Position numbers and translations under genes: made by a program. The notes under the pieces were generated by a model. That model had not been told where the DNA came from. It ran no database searches and saw nothing but the letters and a program-made list of their open reading frames with translations. A DNA stretch of 64,000 nucleotides from Methanoregula sp. Its GTDB lineage: Archaea; Halobacteriota; Methanomicrobia; Methanomicrobiales; Methanospirillaceae. Shown here in pieces: positions 28,732 through 37,060 of the stretch. How positions within the stretch are numbered: position 1 is the first letter of the stretch; each line of letters begins with the position of its first letter. The DNA lies in contig JBAZQB010000007.1 in assembly GCA_041645435.1 (NCBI GenBank), forward strand, positions 1 to 64,000, in the 5' to 3' direction.

Positions 28732-29474
28732 TGGCATCGCTGACCTGCCGCAGCCTTACGGAATGTGTAGGAACCCTGCTCCTTGTGTATTTTGGGGCGG
28801 GTGCTGCGGCCATAACGCTGATGATCGCTCACGGGACCAAACCGGCATCGTCGTTCAACATAGGTATCGGCCAGCTCGGCGGGCTCGGAGACTGGTTTGC
28901 CATAGGTATCTCGTTTGGTATCGTGATTGCCGCGGTCATCTATGCGCTTGGCCGGGTTTCAGGGGCACATATCAACCCTGCAGTAACGATTGCCCTGTGG
29001 GCAACGAAACGGTTCTCGCTCGGGGAGACCGTGGCATACGTACTTGCCCAGTGTATCGGCGCAGCAATCGGAAGTACGCTCTTCTTCTTAACGGTTGGAA
29101 TGGACGCGGTGACTATCGGGGGTCTTGGAGCAACGGCACCCTTCCCCGGTATCGGGTACGGGCAGGCAATCCTTGTTGAGGCAATTGCAACCTTTGTCCT
29201 GATGCTTGTCATCATGGGCGTTGCTGTTGACAAGCGTGCCCCAACAGGTTTTGCGGGACTCATTATCGGTCTCACGGTTGCCGGTATGATCACCGCAACC
29301 GGCAATATTGCGGGAGCGTCCCTCAACCCGGCCCGGACATTTGGCCCCTATATCATGGACTTTCTTTTGGGAGGTCCGAACCTCTGGACATTCTTCCCGA
29401 TCTACATAATAGGCCCGGTTGTCGGCGCGATTGTTGCAGCAGTTTTCTATGACCGGATTACCGCGGAACAATAA
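28731..29474 (+). CDS. aqpM: Aquaporin (MIP family, AqpM-like)
   Basis: 247 residues, the length of archaeal AqpM. Six membrane helices and two half-helices with NPA motifs at N82-A84 (INPAVT) and N199-A201 (LNPART), the second followed by the selectivity-filter Arg202. It should conduct water and possibly glycerol, H2S or CO2 across the cell membrane. The start overlaps the DUF2180 stop by one base. A T-run at about 29484-29490 may end transcription. Confidence 0.9.
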   Translation: MASLTCRSLTECVGTLLLVYFGAGAAAITLMIAHGTKPASSFNIGIGQLGGLGDWFAIGISFGIVIAAVIYALGRVSGAHINPAVTIALWATKRFSLGETVAYVLAQCIGAAIGSTLFFLTVGMDAVTIGGLGATAPFPGIGYGQAILVEAIATFVLMLVIMGVAVDKRAPTGFAGLIIGLTVAGMITATGNIAGASLNPARTFGPYIMDFLLGGPNLWTFFPIYIIGPVVGAIVAAVFYDRITAEQ

Positions 29475-29568
29475 CAGGTTTCTTTTTTTTATACCAAAAA
29501 CCGGCATATCTGACGGGAGATTTCCCTCAGAAAAAATAATTTGACAAAAGATCCACCCGTGAAGAGGG

Positions 29569-30183
29569 TTACTTTTTCTCTTCCCCGTACGTGCCGGTAT
29601 AGGATGGTTTGAGAAGGATCTTTGTCCCTTCCATCCAGAGATCCCGAATCTCGTTCTGGAACATCCAGACCATCTCATAATTCTGGAGGCCCGAGTACAG
29701 GGCCACCATCAGGAGGGCAAGTGTATGGGGGTCTGCCTGGGTCTGGATGAAATGCCGTTTCTTTTCTCTCTTGATTGCCTCTTCAAACGTGGAGACGAGT
29801 CCCATATAATATTCCCGGGTTGCATGCCGGACATCAGAATTCCGGGCAGCAAGGGCAAACATCTCAAAAAAAATTGCCCGCTGCCGGTCATCGGTTAAGG
29901 AGAACCGTTCGAACAGATTTGAGAAGACATCTTCGATGGGACGGTTATAAAACGATTCAAAACCTGTCCGCTCAATAGTATCCTGGAATTTTTTTAAGAC
30001 CGCAGCAACAAGTTCCTCTTTACTCTTGAAGTACCAGTAGACCGCACCTTTGGTAACGTTAAGTTTTTTTGCCACATCATCTATCGTCATCTGATCGCAG
30101 CCGCGTTCTGCGATAACATCCATTGCGGCTTCTATGATGCGGCGTTTTGCATCCTCTTTATATTCCGGGATTACCTTGGGCAT
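29569..30183 (-). CDS. TetR-family transcriptional regulator
   Basis: 204 residues. Residues 10-57 form the TetR helix-turn-helix (RRIIEAAMDVIAERGCDQMT, VAKKLNVTKGAVYWYFKSKE). The remainder is all helical, as in ligand-binding TetR domains. It is divergent from the methyltransferase-MtrC operon, with 123 bp between start codons that contain two 18-bp candidate operators, so it probably represses that operon and itself in response to a small ligand, which cannot be named. Confidence 0.88.
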   Translation of the reverse strand: MPKVIPEYKEDAKRRIIEAAMDVIAERGCDQMTIDDVAKKLNVTKGAVYWYFKSKEELVAAVLKKFQDTIERTGFESFYNRPIEDVFSNLFERFSLTDDRQRAIFFEMFALAARNSDVRHATREYYMGLVSTFEEAIKREKKRHFIQTQADPHTLALLMVALYSGLQNYEMVWMFQNEIRDLWMEGTKILLKPSYTGTYGEEKK

Positions 30184-30238
30184 TGCTTCTCATATTCACT
30201 ACTCCCGTGAGATGTAAAAAACATTGCATCCGGATAAA

Positions 30239-30276
30239 ATACAAACCGTTTGGTATTTATACATTCCAATTAGTAT
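30239..30276. promoter_or_regulatory. Tandem TetR-type operators over the divergent promoter
   Basis: Two 18-bp motifs, 30239-30256 and 30259-30276, share ATACAnnCCnnTTnGTAT. The first contains the near-symmetric core AAACCGTTTGGT. Their starts are 20 bp apart, about two helical turns, placing both on one DNA face. The AT-rich TTTATA between and within them could be the TATA box of the + strand operon, so binding would block it. Confidence 0.5.
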
Positions 30277-30306
30277 GTTATTTTACAAGAGGGTATGTGA
30301 TTTGCC

Positions 30307-31245
30307 ATGAGATTGGATATATCACCCGCGGGAAATTATGGGCCCGAAAGCCCAAGCCGGATGGCGGAAGGAATTGCCCTGCAGCGGTTCGCTGAATCGA
30401 TGCTGCCGGAAGATATGCGGATTTTTTACGATCCGTATGCAGTCTATTTCCTAAATCCCGCTCTGCTTGCCTGGGGAAAGACCCATCCCGCTGAAGCGAA
30501 AGCGATGGCAGATGAGATAGAAGAGGCTATGCCCGGGTGGAGCAACACCATCCGTGCCCGGGTCCGTTTTTTTGACGAAATTTGCGAGAATGCTCCGGGT
30601 GAAGGATTTAACCAGCTGGTGATCCTGGGTGCCGGGTATGATACCCGGGCGTACCGGATCGGGACGCTGAAGGACCGGGTCAGGATCTTCGAGATCGACC
30701 GGGCGGAGACGCAGGCAAGAAAAACTGCAATCCTTGAACGGGTTCTTGGCGAACCGATGTCTCATGTCTCATTTATCCCGATAGACCTCGGACATGAGCA
30801 CTGCTGGCAGGCCCTGGAAGGGGCCGGCTGGTCTCCGGATCAAAAGACCCTTTTCCTTCTCGAAGGGCTCGTGATGTACCTTCCCCGCCCGGTAGTGGCG
30901 GACCTGTTTTCCGGCCTTTGCCAGAATGCCGGGGCAGGCAGTGCCGTGCTTTTTGATTTCATCCCGCAGTCAATGGCGGACGGGTCATCTGAGGCAGAGG
31001 GCGGCCGGAAGATCCGGGCCTATACCATCCTGGCTGGTGAGCCGCTCCAGTCGGGTTTTGAAAAGGACGAGATCGTACCTTTCCTCGCGAGCCATGGCTT
31101 TACCGGTATTCAGGTGATACCCTCCCGGGATTTCGGGAGGATGTACTACTCCGGAAAAAATGCGGACCGGAAGATATCCGGCCTCATGACGCTCGCATAT
31201 GCAACGATTCCCGGGCCGGAACAGGCAACGGGCGGAGATGAATGA
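30307..31245 (+). CDS. SAM-dependent methyltransferase, LCMT/PPM1-like family
   Basis: 312 residues with a Rossmann fold: motif I QLVILGAGYDTRAYRI, motif II acidic VRIFEIDR, and FLLEGLVMYLPRPVVADLF. This pattern belongs to the leucine carboxyl methyltransferase-like family (TIGR00027 type), enzymes that methylate small molecules or carboxylates using S-adenosylmethionine. The substrate is unknown. First gene of the operon behind the TetR operators. It ends in ATGA, overlapping the MtrC-like gene. There is no strong ribosome-binding site at 30307, so the mRNA may be nearly leaderless. Confidence 0.8.
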   Translation: MRLDISPAGNYGPESPSRMAEGIALQRFAESMLPEDMRIFYDPYAVYFLNPALLAWGKTHPAEAKAMADEIEEAMPGWSNTIRARVRFFDEICENAPGEGFNQLVILGAGYDTRAYRIGTLKDRVRIFEIDRAETQARKTAILERVLGEPMSHVSFIPIDLGHEHCWQALEGAGWSPDQKTLFLLEGLVMYLPRPVVADLFSGLCQNAGAGSAVLFDFIPQSMADGSSEAEGGRKIRAYTILAGEPLQSGFEKDEIVPFLASHGFTGIQVIPSRDFGRMYYSGKNADRKISGLMTLAYATIPGPEQATGGDE

Positions 31246-32072
31246 GCATGAGTATCAAAGTCGATATCAACCAGATCGACCCTGGCATCCCGCACAACCG
31301 GATCCTGATCACCGGTATAATCTGTTCCGTTGCATTCCTCTATTGTACGTATCTCAATGACCTGACGAACTCAGATCTCTTCTCATTTTTCGGGGGTCTT
31401 GCCGCACTTGGTGCACTGTGGTGGGGATCGGACACGATTAAGATCCTGAACAGTTACGGTCTTGGTACGGGTGTCCCGTCCGCGGGAATGATCGGATTCG
31501 GAGCGGGTGTGGGGGGGATGCTCCTCTCGACATGTTCCGGTTTTTTCGCCCCCCTGGTTGCCGTTATTGTGGCAATGATCACGGGTCTTGTACTCGGGTA
31601 CCTCTCAAATCACGTCCTGAATATGAACATCCCTGTCATGGCCCGGTCCCTGATGGAGCTCGCCGTTGTCGGGGCGCTGACGCTTCTCGGCCTTACCGCA
31701 ATGATCACCGGCGGTTTTACGTTTGCCGGCCTTGTTCGTGGCACGGATCACCTGTTTCTTACCGGCGGTGTTATTTTTGTTGTATTTATCCTGGGTGCAA
31801 TTGCTCTCCAGCATCCCTGGAACGCGGTGCTGCCAACCGGTAAACAGGACCGGATGTTCATGCTTGCCCTGGAGTGCGGTTTTCTGACGCTGATGATGGC
31901 CGCAATCCTGTCCTTTGTATTCCTGAGTGCCGCTGCTGCGGGAATCTCTCTCGTAATTGCAGTAATTGGCTGGGGGTATACATACTCCCAATATTTTGCG
32001 CTGTGCAGGCGTGATGCCGCTTCATGGCTCGACACAAAACCGATCCCGGAGACTGGTGGGCATGATCCATGA
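31242..32072 (+). CDS. Stand-alone MtrC-like subunit of tetrahydromethanopterin S-methyltransferase
   Basis: 276 residues with seven or eight membrane helices. The segment SYGLGTGVPSAGMIGFGAGV and the later KQDRMFMLALECG match what I recall of MtrC (usually about 265 residues), an integral subunit of the sodium-pumping methyl-H4MPT:coenzyme M methyltransferase. The other subunits (E, D, B, A, F, G, H) are not in this window, so this is a paralogue or relocated copy. It overlaps the methyltransferase gene upstream (ATGA) and a Cys-rich protein gene downstream by 11 bp. Possible roles are an alternative Mtr subunit or a repurposed membrane anchor. Confidence 0.7.
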   Translation: MSMSIKVDINQIDPGIPHNRILITGIICSVAFLYCTYLNDLTNSDLFSFFGGLAALGALWWGSDTIKILNSYGLGTGVPSAGMIGFGAGVGGMLLSTCSGFFAPLVAVIVAMITGLVLGYLSNHVLNMNIPVMARSLMELAVVGALTLLGLTAMITGGFTFAGLVRGTDHLFLTGGVIFVVFILGAIALQHPWNAVLPTGKQDRMFMLALECGFLTLMMAAILSFVFLSAAAAGISLVIAVIGWGYTYSQYFALCRRDAASWLDTKPIPETGGHDP

Positions 32073-32295
32073 CAACCCGGTACCCGTTTTTTCTGGATCT
32101 TATCTTGACACGGGCTATATTTTCGGGGTTTCTGCATTCACCTGCTGTCATAACTGTACGAGAAGAAACAACTGTCCGAAAAAAGTCCGGAAATGGAAGT
32201 GCACCAAAAAACAGAGTACCTGCAATTCCTGCACCCGGTGGAGCGAGCGGGGATGTAAGAAATTCAGGCTGGACTGGTCGATCCTGAACATCTGA
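32062..32295 (+). CDS. Small Cys-rich protein, tandem paralogue 1
   Basis: 77 residues from the ATG at 32062, overlapping the MtrC-like gene end. It shares with the next product the pattern G-x-Y, a CC-x2-C pair, CP, single Cys, TC-x2-C, a Trp and RGC, then a short amphipathic tail (LDWSILNI). Eight to nine Cys in about 40 residues suggest a Zn or Fe-S site. No known family is recognised. Tandem duplication beside an MtrC-like membrane protein is notable. Confidence 0.6.
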   Translation: MIHDNPVPVFSGSYLDTGYIFGVSAFTCCHNCTRRNNCPKKVRKWKCTKKQSTCNSCTRWSERGCKKFRLDWSILNI

Positions 32296-32312
32296 TTACG
32301 GAGAAAACAGAC

Positions 32313-32540
32313 ATGAACGGAAAAAAACGGATTGATCCTGGAACGTACGTCAACTTCGACGTCATCTATGGCCGGACAACCGGCACCTGCTGCTGGGGCT
32401 GTGCCAAGCGGGACGACTGCCCGATGGAAGCGGTTGGCCGGAGATGCAGGAAAGATCATACCACCTGCCCGGAGTGCACGTGGTGGGGAGTGCGGGGGTG
32501 CTTCCTCTTTGCAATTGACCGTTCGCTCCTGAAAATGTGA
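32313..32540 (+). CDS. Small Cys-rich protein, tandem paralogue 2
   Basis: 75 residues, beginning MNGKKRIDPGTYVNFDVIYG. The Cys order CC-x2-C, CP, C, TC-x2-C, RGC is the same as in paralogue 1, although overall identity is only about a third. It ends in a similar AIDRSLLKM tail. It starts 17 bp after paralogue 1 ends. Function unknown; metal or cluster binding is inferred from the Cys pattern. Confidence 0.62.
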   Translation: MNGKKRIDPGTYVNFDVIYGRTTGTCCWGCAKRDDCPMEAVGRRCRKDHTTCPECTWWGVRGCFLFAIDRSLLKM

Positions 32541-32580
32541 AAGAAAACAACTTGATAACAAAAAAATGAGAAGGAACTCT

Positions 32581-32859
32581 ATGTCAACGTCAAAACACTC
32601 TGATATTCGCATCCTTCCTCCGCGGTTCGAGGGGCTCATGGAATCCGATGACCCGACGCTGCTCGGAATGATTCGGACTCCGTTATCTCTCGATGCCAGT
32701 AAGTTAACCGGAAAACTCCGGGACGGGATAGCAGGAGCGCGTTACGTATTGATCAAAAAGATCATTTTTTCACTTGGACAAATCCTGATCTCCTTATCGG
32801 ACCTGAGTTTGATGCCCTTGGATACGGCGAGACAAAATGAGCGATTCACTGAACCGTAA
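32581..32859 (+). CDS. Hypothetical protein of the TetR-linked operon
   Basis: 92 residues from the ATG at 32581, chosen over the ATG at 32566 because AAGGA lies 5 bases upstream. The sequence has RILPPRFEGLMESDDPTLLG then an amphipathic helical region KIIFSLGQILISLSDLSLMP but no clear membrane helix. I compared it with MtrB, MtrF and MtrG from memory and saw no convincing match. Its end overlaps the DUF2115 gene by 23 bp. Confidence 0.5.
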   Translation: MSTSKHSDIRILPPRFEGLMESDDPTLLGMIRTPLSLDASKLTGKLRDGIAGARYVLIKKIIFSLGQILISLSDLSLMPLDTARQNERFTEP

Positions 32860-33466
32860 CATGACTGATAGCAGCGAAGCAGCTGAAGATATCTTCCGGA
32901 TTGCGTGCCTGCTTAAATCTGCCCGGACCAGAGGCGAACTAGGAGAGATCCTTTCTCGGGAAGTACAGAAATATTCTCTCAATGACCTCCAGATCCTTGG
33001 GGGAAAAATGAATACAGAGATAGAACATCTGCCTTCTACCTATCGAAAGGCCATGGTCCAGCTTCGGGACCATGTATTCACGTGTCACCATCATCTTATT
33101 GTTCTTCACCGTAGCGGAGAATTTGCAAGACTCACTGCACCTGTTGGCAACCGGAAGCGGTTCGAAGCATTCTGCAATATGCTCCCTTCGGGTATGTTTG
33201 CGGTGATCGATACCAGCGAAGGGACCCTCCATCTCAAAAAACTTAGTTTCCTTTTCTACTATCTTCTCGCAGCGTTCACTATGTTTGTTCTCGAAGAACC
33301 GGCCCATCCGGTGGGAACGCGGTTTCCCGGGGGATATAATGTGGAGATGAAAGGAAGTGTGTATTACTGCCCGGTTCGGGATAAGGAGAAAGAAGTTTTT
33401 TACTCGCTGTGTAATTTCTGCCCTGCTCTCCAGGGAGGAGAGCACAGGAACTCATCAACAAAGTAG
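32837..33466 (+). CDS. DUF2115 (UPF0305) family protein
   Basis: 209 residues, near the usual size. The C-terminal pattern EEPAHPVGTRFPGGYNVE, then YYCPVRDKEKEV and NFCPA, matches my memory of DUF2115, a methanogen family of unknown role. Conserved Cys in CPVRD and CNFCP may bind metal. It is read from the ATG at 32837; MTDSSEAAED at 32861 is an alternative. Mid-operon between the unknown 92-residue protein and OsmC. Confidence 0.68.
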   Translation: MSDSLNRNMTDSSEAAEDIFRIACLLKSARTRGELGEILSREVQKYSLNDLQILGGKMNTEIEHLPSTYRKAMVQLRDHVFTCHHHLIVLHRSGEFARLTAPVGNRKRFEAFCNMLPSGMFAVIDTSEGTLHLKKLSFLFYYLLAAFTMFVLEEPAHPVGTRFPGGYNVEMKGSVYYCPVRDKEKEVFYSLCNFCPALQGGEHRNSSTK

Positions 33467-33476
33467 GAACCTGAAT

Positions 33477-33923
33477 ATGAAGACAACACCAACCACAACC
33501 ATGACAAAACCGTCCGCAACCGTATCATCGGCCGGCGGCCTGAAATTTGTAGCAACAACGAACATGGGCAATGAGATATTCTTTGAGCCGGGCCCGGCAC
33601 TTGGCGGGAGCGGGAAGTACCCCAACCCGATGGAGTATTATATTGCATCGATCGGGGGATGTGCAGCAATCAAGACCACAATCGATCTTGCTGCCATGGG
33701 AACCCCCCCAGTGTCGTTGTCAGTGAACGTTGACTGTACCCGGAGCGAGACGCTTCCCCAGATTCTCAGGACAATTCACGTGACCTTCACCCTGAAAGGA
33801 AACCTGGACAACGCAAAGGTGGCTGCGGTGATTGAACATGTCATGACGCTCCATTGCCAGGTTGCCGTGATGGCGGCCGCTTCCGCGAAAATGACCTGGG
33901 AGTACCGGATTGAACCCTGCTGA
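33477..33923 (+). CDS. OsmC/Ohr family protein
   Basis: 148 residues from the ATG at 33477 (MKTTPTTTMTKP). The OsmC core shows PNPMEYYIASIGGCAAIKT with the first conserved Cys and MTLHCQVAVM with the second, the pair that forms the peroxidatic thiol site in OsmC/Ohr enzymes. It would reduce organic peroxides or act in thiol/persulfide chemistry in the cytoplasm. Its place in an operon of Cys-rich proteins fits a redox theme. Confidence 0.82.
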   Translation: MKTTPTTTMTKPSATVSSAGGLKFVATTNMGNEIFFEPGPALGGSGKYPNPMEYYIASIGGCAAIKTTIDLAAMGTPPVSLSVNVDCTRSETLPQILRTIHVTFTLKGNLDNAKVAAVIEHVMTLHCQVAVMAAASAKMTWEYRIEPC

Positions 33924-33984
33924 CAGCAGTTATGAGGTTTTTTTTGTATTCCGCTCCATACACTTCAGGCAGAACCGGGTGAAC

Positions 33985-34626
33985 ATGATGAATGACGGTA
34001 AGAAAGAATCAGGGGATTTCGCATTCCTCGTGCAGGCAGCCCGCGCGCTCGGTGCTGCTGATGCCAAAGTTATCCCCGCATCGGATGTGATTGTCGAAAA
34101 CCGCGTGCCCCTGAAGTGCCGGGCCGGCTGCATCGGGTACGGCAAAAAACTCACCTGCCCGCCCAACGTCCCAACCCCTGACGAGTTCCGGAAGATCCTC
34201 TCGGAGTACCGGTACGCCCTGCTCGTGAAATTTATCTCGCCGGCAAAAGCCGAACCGGATGTGATCTGCTCGATCTACCGGTACTGGCTCGACCCGGAAG
34301 CCCCGGCGGATAAGAAAGAGCAGGCAACGCAGTTCTGGAAAGATCATTTCAATGGCACCGGTGCGTTCGCCCCGATGATGCTCGAACTGGAGAAGACCGC
34401 GTTCAATGCCGGCAATCCCTTAGCCCTTGCCTTTGTCAACGGCTCGTGTCGGCTCTGCGAGACCTGCAACGTGAAGGCCGGTATCTGCGTTCATCCCACA
34501 CAGGCCCGGATTCCCGAGCATGCCGTTGGCGTCAACATGGTGAAGACTGCAGAAAAGGCGGGAATGCCGATACGTTTCCCCGTGCAGGGAAACCCGGAGC
34601 TTATGGCGCTCCTGCTTATCGATTAA
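33985..34626 (+). CDS. DUF2284 metal-binding protein
   Basis: 213 residues from the double ATG at 33985/33988. Cys-rich modules CRAGCIGYGKKLTCPPNVPT near the start and CRLCETCNVKAGICVHP near the end are typical of DUF2284, methanogen and anaerobe proteins predicted to bind metals or Fe-S clusters. The IPASDVIVENRVPLKC lead-in is also typical. Function is not established. It follows OsmC by about 60 bp and precedes a metallo-beta-lactamase-fold gene by 14 bp. Confidence 0.78.
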   Translation: MMNDGKKESGDFAFLVQAARALGAADAKVIPASDVIVENRVPLKCRAGCIGYGKKLTCPPNVPTPDEFRKILSEYRYALLVKFISPAKAEPDVICSIYRYWLDPEAPADKKEQATQFWKDHFNGTGAFAPMMLELEKTAFNAGNPLALAFVNGSCRLCETCNVKAGICVHPTQARIPEHAVGVNMVKTAEKAGMPIRFPVQGNPELMALLLID

Positions 34627-34640
34627 CGGGTGAAAAGACC

Positions 34641-35570
34641 ATGACTGAACATCTGTTAAGACCGGCCGATCGTGTGGAAATCACCGTTCTTGTCGATAAC
34701 TACATTGATATCTTTGTGCCGCCCTCAACTCCCGTTGACCACCGTCTTCCGTTCAACACGGGCCGCCAGATCCTGGCTGAGCACGGCCTCTCCTGCTTTG
34801 TCCGGGTATTCTCCGGCAAAAAGGAGCACGCGATCCTGCTCGATGCCGGGCTGTCCCGGGAATGCATGGCATGGAATGCCCGGCAGCTGGGCATCCCGCT
34901 TGCCGGCGCAGAGGCGGTGGTTCTGAGCCACGGGCACTTCGATCATATCGGCGGGCTTGAAGGAGTCTTCTCCGGGGCAGGACGGCAGATACCGCTCGTT
35001 GTCCACCCGGATGCTTTCCTGAAACGGCGGTTGAACGGCCCGAATGGTATTGCTGCGCTTCCCCAGCTGGACGCGGTAGTGCTGAAAAAATCCGGGGCTG
35101 ATATCCTCAAGCGCACCGGACCCTCGAGACTCGCTGGTGGCCACCTGATCGTGACCGGGGAAGTGGAGCGGAAGACCGATTTCGAGAACGGTATGCCCGG
35201 GATGGAGATGTTTGTCAGTGACCGGTGGCAGGCCGATCCTATCCGGGATGACCAGGCACTCGTGATCAACGTGAAGGATAAGGGGCTTGTCATCATAAGT
35301 GGCTGTGCCCATGCCGGGATCATCAACACGGTGGAGTACGCGAGGAAGATAACCGGGGTCGATTTGGTCCATGCAGTTTTAGGCGGGTTCCATCTCACCG
35401 GCCCGGCATTTGCACCGGTAATCCAGCCAACCATTGATGCCATGAAACGGATCAACCCGGATTACGTTGTACCCATGCACTGCACCGGGTGGGATGCAAT
35501 CAACCGGTTCATGGCAGCGATGCCGGGGAAATGCATCCTGAACACAACCGGGACAACCTACGTGTTCTGA
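34641..35570 (+). CDS. Metallo-beta-lactamase-fold hydrolase (dihydropterin ribofuranosylaminobenzene-phosphate synthase-like)
   Basis: 309 residues from the ATG at 34641. Metal ligands are visible in HGHFDH (97-102), GCAHAG and the late MHCTGW. The N-terminal EITVLVDNYIDIF and the overall plan match the MBL subgroup annotated as 7,8-dihydropterin-6-methyl-4-(ribofuranosyl)aminobenzene-5'-phosphate synthase, linked to methanopterin, though many members have other roles. The last gene of the operon; a T-run follows at about 35612-35640. The methanopterin link and the MtrC-like subunit in one operon point towards C1 metabolism (inference). Confidence 0.78.
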   Translation: MTEHLLRPADRVEITVLVDNYIDIFVPPSTPVDHRLPFNTGRQILAEHGLSCFVRVFSGKKEHAILLDAGLSRECMAWNARQLGIPLAGAEAVVLSHGHFDHIGGLEGVFSGAGRQIPLVVHPDAFLKRRLNGPNGIAALPQLDAVVLKKSGADILKRTGPSRLAGGHLIVTGEVERKTDFENGMPGMEMFVSDRWQADPIRDDQALVINVKDKGLVIISGCAHAGIINTVEYARKITGVDLVHAVLGGFHLTGPAFAPVIQPTIDAMKRINPDYVVPMHCTGWDAINRFMAAMPGKCILNTTGTTYVF

Positions 35571-35645
35571 ACGCGGTTGTAAACATACTTGTTAATCCCT
35601 TTTTCGTATTGGATATTTTTTATTTTTTATTTTTTTTTTGGGGGG
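35571..35645. other. Homopolymer tract (T-run then G-run)
   Basis: Long T-runs followed directly by about nine G bases end the operon. The T-rich part may terminate transcription. The G-run abuts the MITE-like element and may be assembly-prone. Confidence 0.5.
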
Positions 35646-35953
35646 GGGTAATGTACTATTCCAACCCCTGAATCCAGGAAGGATTTACAGAGTGAAAAAA
35701 GGTAAAAAAAACATGCCTGAAATTTAAATCAAAAAAGGAAATTCGTTTTGGAGCGGAAAGACTGACGCTCAAGGGGCTTCGCCCCGCAGCTATGGCGCCC
35801 CGGTTGCGATAGTGCTGCATTACCTGAATCGGGATTTTTGGTAATACCGGGGAATCGCATGCGCCCCCGCCCCCAATGGGGGCAAGGCTGGCGCAAATGG
35901 GGGCCGGACAATTGTAAAAGATAGATGGCAGGGGCTGGATTGGCACTTTACCC
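35646..35953. mobile_element. MITE-like non-coding element, copy 1
   Basis: A 308-bp unit bounded by imperfect 25-bp terminal inverted repeats (about 20 of 25 match: GGGTAATGTACTATTCCAAC at the left, its imperfect complement at the right). Inside are hairpins GGGGC-TTC-GCCCC (35773-35785) and GCCCCC-AAT-GGGGGC (35869-35883). A second copy lies at 52485-52787. Reading frames inside are broken or differ between copies, so it is non-coding. It could be moved by a transposase in trans. Confidence 0.7.
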
Positions 35954-36107
35954 TTTTTTTTGAGCGATACTTCACTCATGAACAGGATTAAAATTTCCTG
36001 GCTTCCATGAGTGGCATGAACATATCCATACCTTCCCGATCCTTCTCATCAGAAAAATTCTATAGCACTGCCCGCACAGGTGAATACTACAAAATGGCAG
36101 GTTTCCC

Positions 36108-36851
36108 ATGAAAAAAATAACAGGTATTTTCGTAATCGTTCTGTGCCTGGCTTCCCTGGCAATACCGGTACTTGCGGCGGGTAAGGAGGGCAATGGAATT
36201 CATGCAGGGGTTGTCATTGCCGGTGGCGGGGATGACAATGAGTCCCCGGGTGGCAAACCGGTTGCAGAGCCCGGCGGGAAAAATACGACCTCATATGACA
36301 AAGAACCACGGGAAACCCCGGTAAAAATCCAGAAGAATGCAACGGTTGCAGTCCGGAATAATTCAGCTCTGCGTGAGAACCTCCAGAAGAACCGTATGGA
36401 ATATGCAGCCTCCCTTGCCAATTCCAGCTCCGGCAAGGCCGGGTGGATGAAAAATGAGAATGACATCAGCGTTGCGGTCCATTCGCTTCTTGCCATGGAG
36501 AACGTAACCGGAGGTATCGGCCCTCAGATATCGGAGATCGCCCGGACCTTCAATAATTCCGTTCAGTCAACCTTCCGGCTTGAAGAGCGTATCCAGAACC
36601 GGGATGCGTTCAGCAGGCTTTTCTTTGGCGGGGACCAGCCGGCCGCCCGGGAACTTGCCAACATTACTTCTGAAAACCAGGTCCGTATCATGCAGATCCA
36701 GCAGCTCGTGAACACAACGGAGATGGATGCGGAGACCCGTACTTTAATGGAAGAGCAGATCCGGGCATTGGACCAGAATGTGGCGGAATGGCAGCGCCTT
36801 GCAGCACAGGAGCAGAATGACCACGGGCTGTTCGGCTGGATTGGCCGCTAG
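36108..36851 (+). CDS. Secreted protein, helical, unknown
   Basis: 247 residues with a clear signal peptide (MKKITGIFVIVLCLASLAIP, cleavage after VLA). The mature part starts with a Gly/Pro-rich stretch, then a mostly helical domain (ENLQKNRMEYAASLANSSSG, VRIMQIQQLVNTTEMDAETR) ending GLFGWIGR. Several N-x-S/T sequons are present. It may be a surface protein of the Methanomicrobiales. No family is recognised. Confidence 0.68.
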   Translation: MKKITGIFVIVLCLASLAIPVLAAGKEGNGIHAGVVIAGGGDDNESPGGKPVAEPGGKNTTSYDKEPRETPVKIQKNATVAVRNNSALRENLQKNRMEYAASLANSSSGKAGWMKNENDISVAVHSLLAMENVTGGIGPQISEIARTFNNSVQSTFRLEERIQNRDAFSRLFFGGDQPAARELANITSENQVRIMQIQQLVNTTEMDAETRTLMEEQIRALDQNVAEWQRLAAQEQNDHGLFGWIGR

Positions 36852-37060
36852 TCTTTCCGACCGTTCTGTTTTTCCACTTCAAATCGTTTTCTTTTTGGCG
36901 CCTTCACCATATCCGGTCATATTTTTCCCGGTATTTTTTCCAAAAGAAAGTTCATGCCGGATCCCGTGCAAATTCGCTGGGGGTACCAGAAACCCGGAAA
37001 GAAACGAAACTCTTATCTGAAATCCTTCCAATTGCTTCCATTATCACTGGAGAATCGGGC

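Noticed and set aside
35656..35979. 107-codon frame inside the MITE-like element
   Set aside because: The frame is not kept in the second copy at 52485-52787, so it is not a conserved gene.
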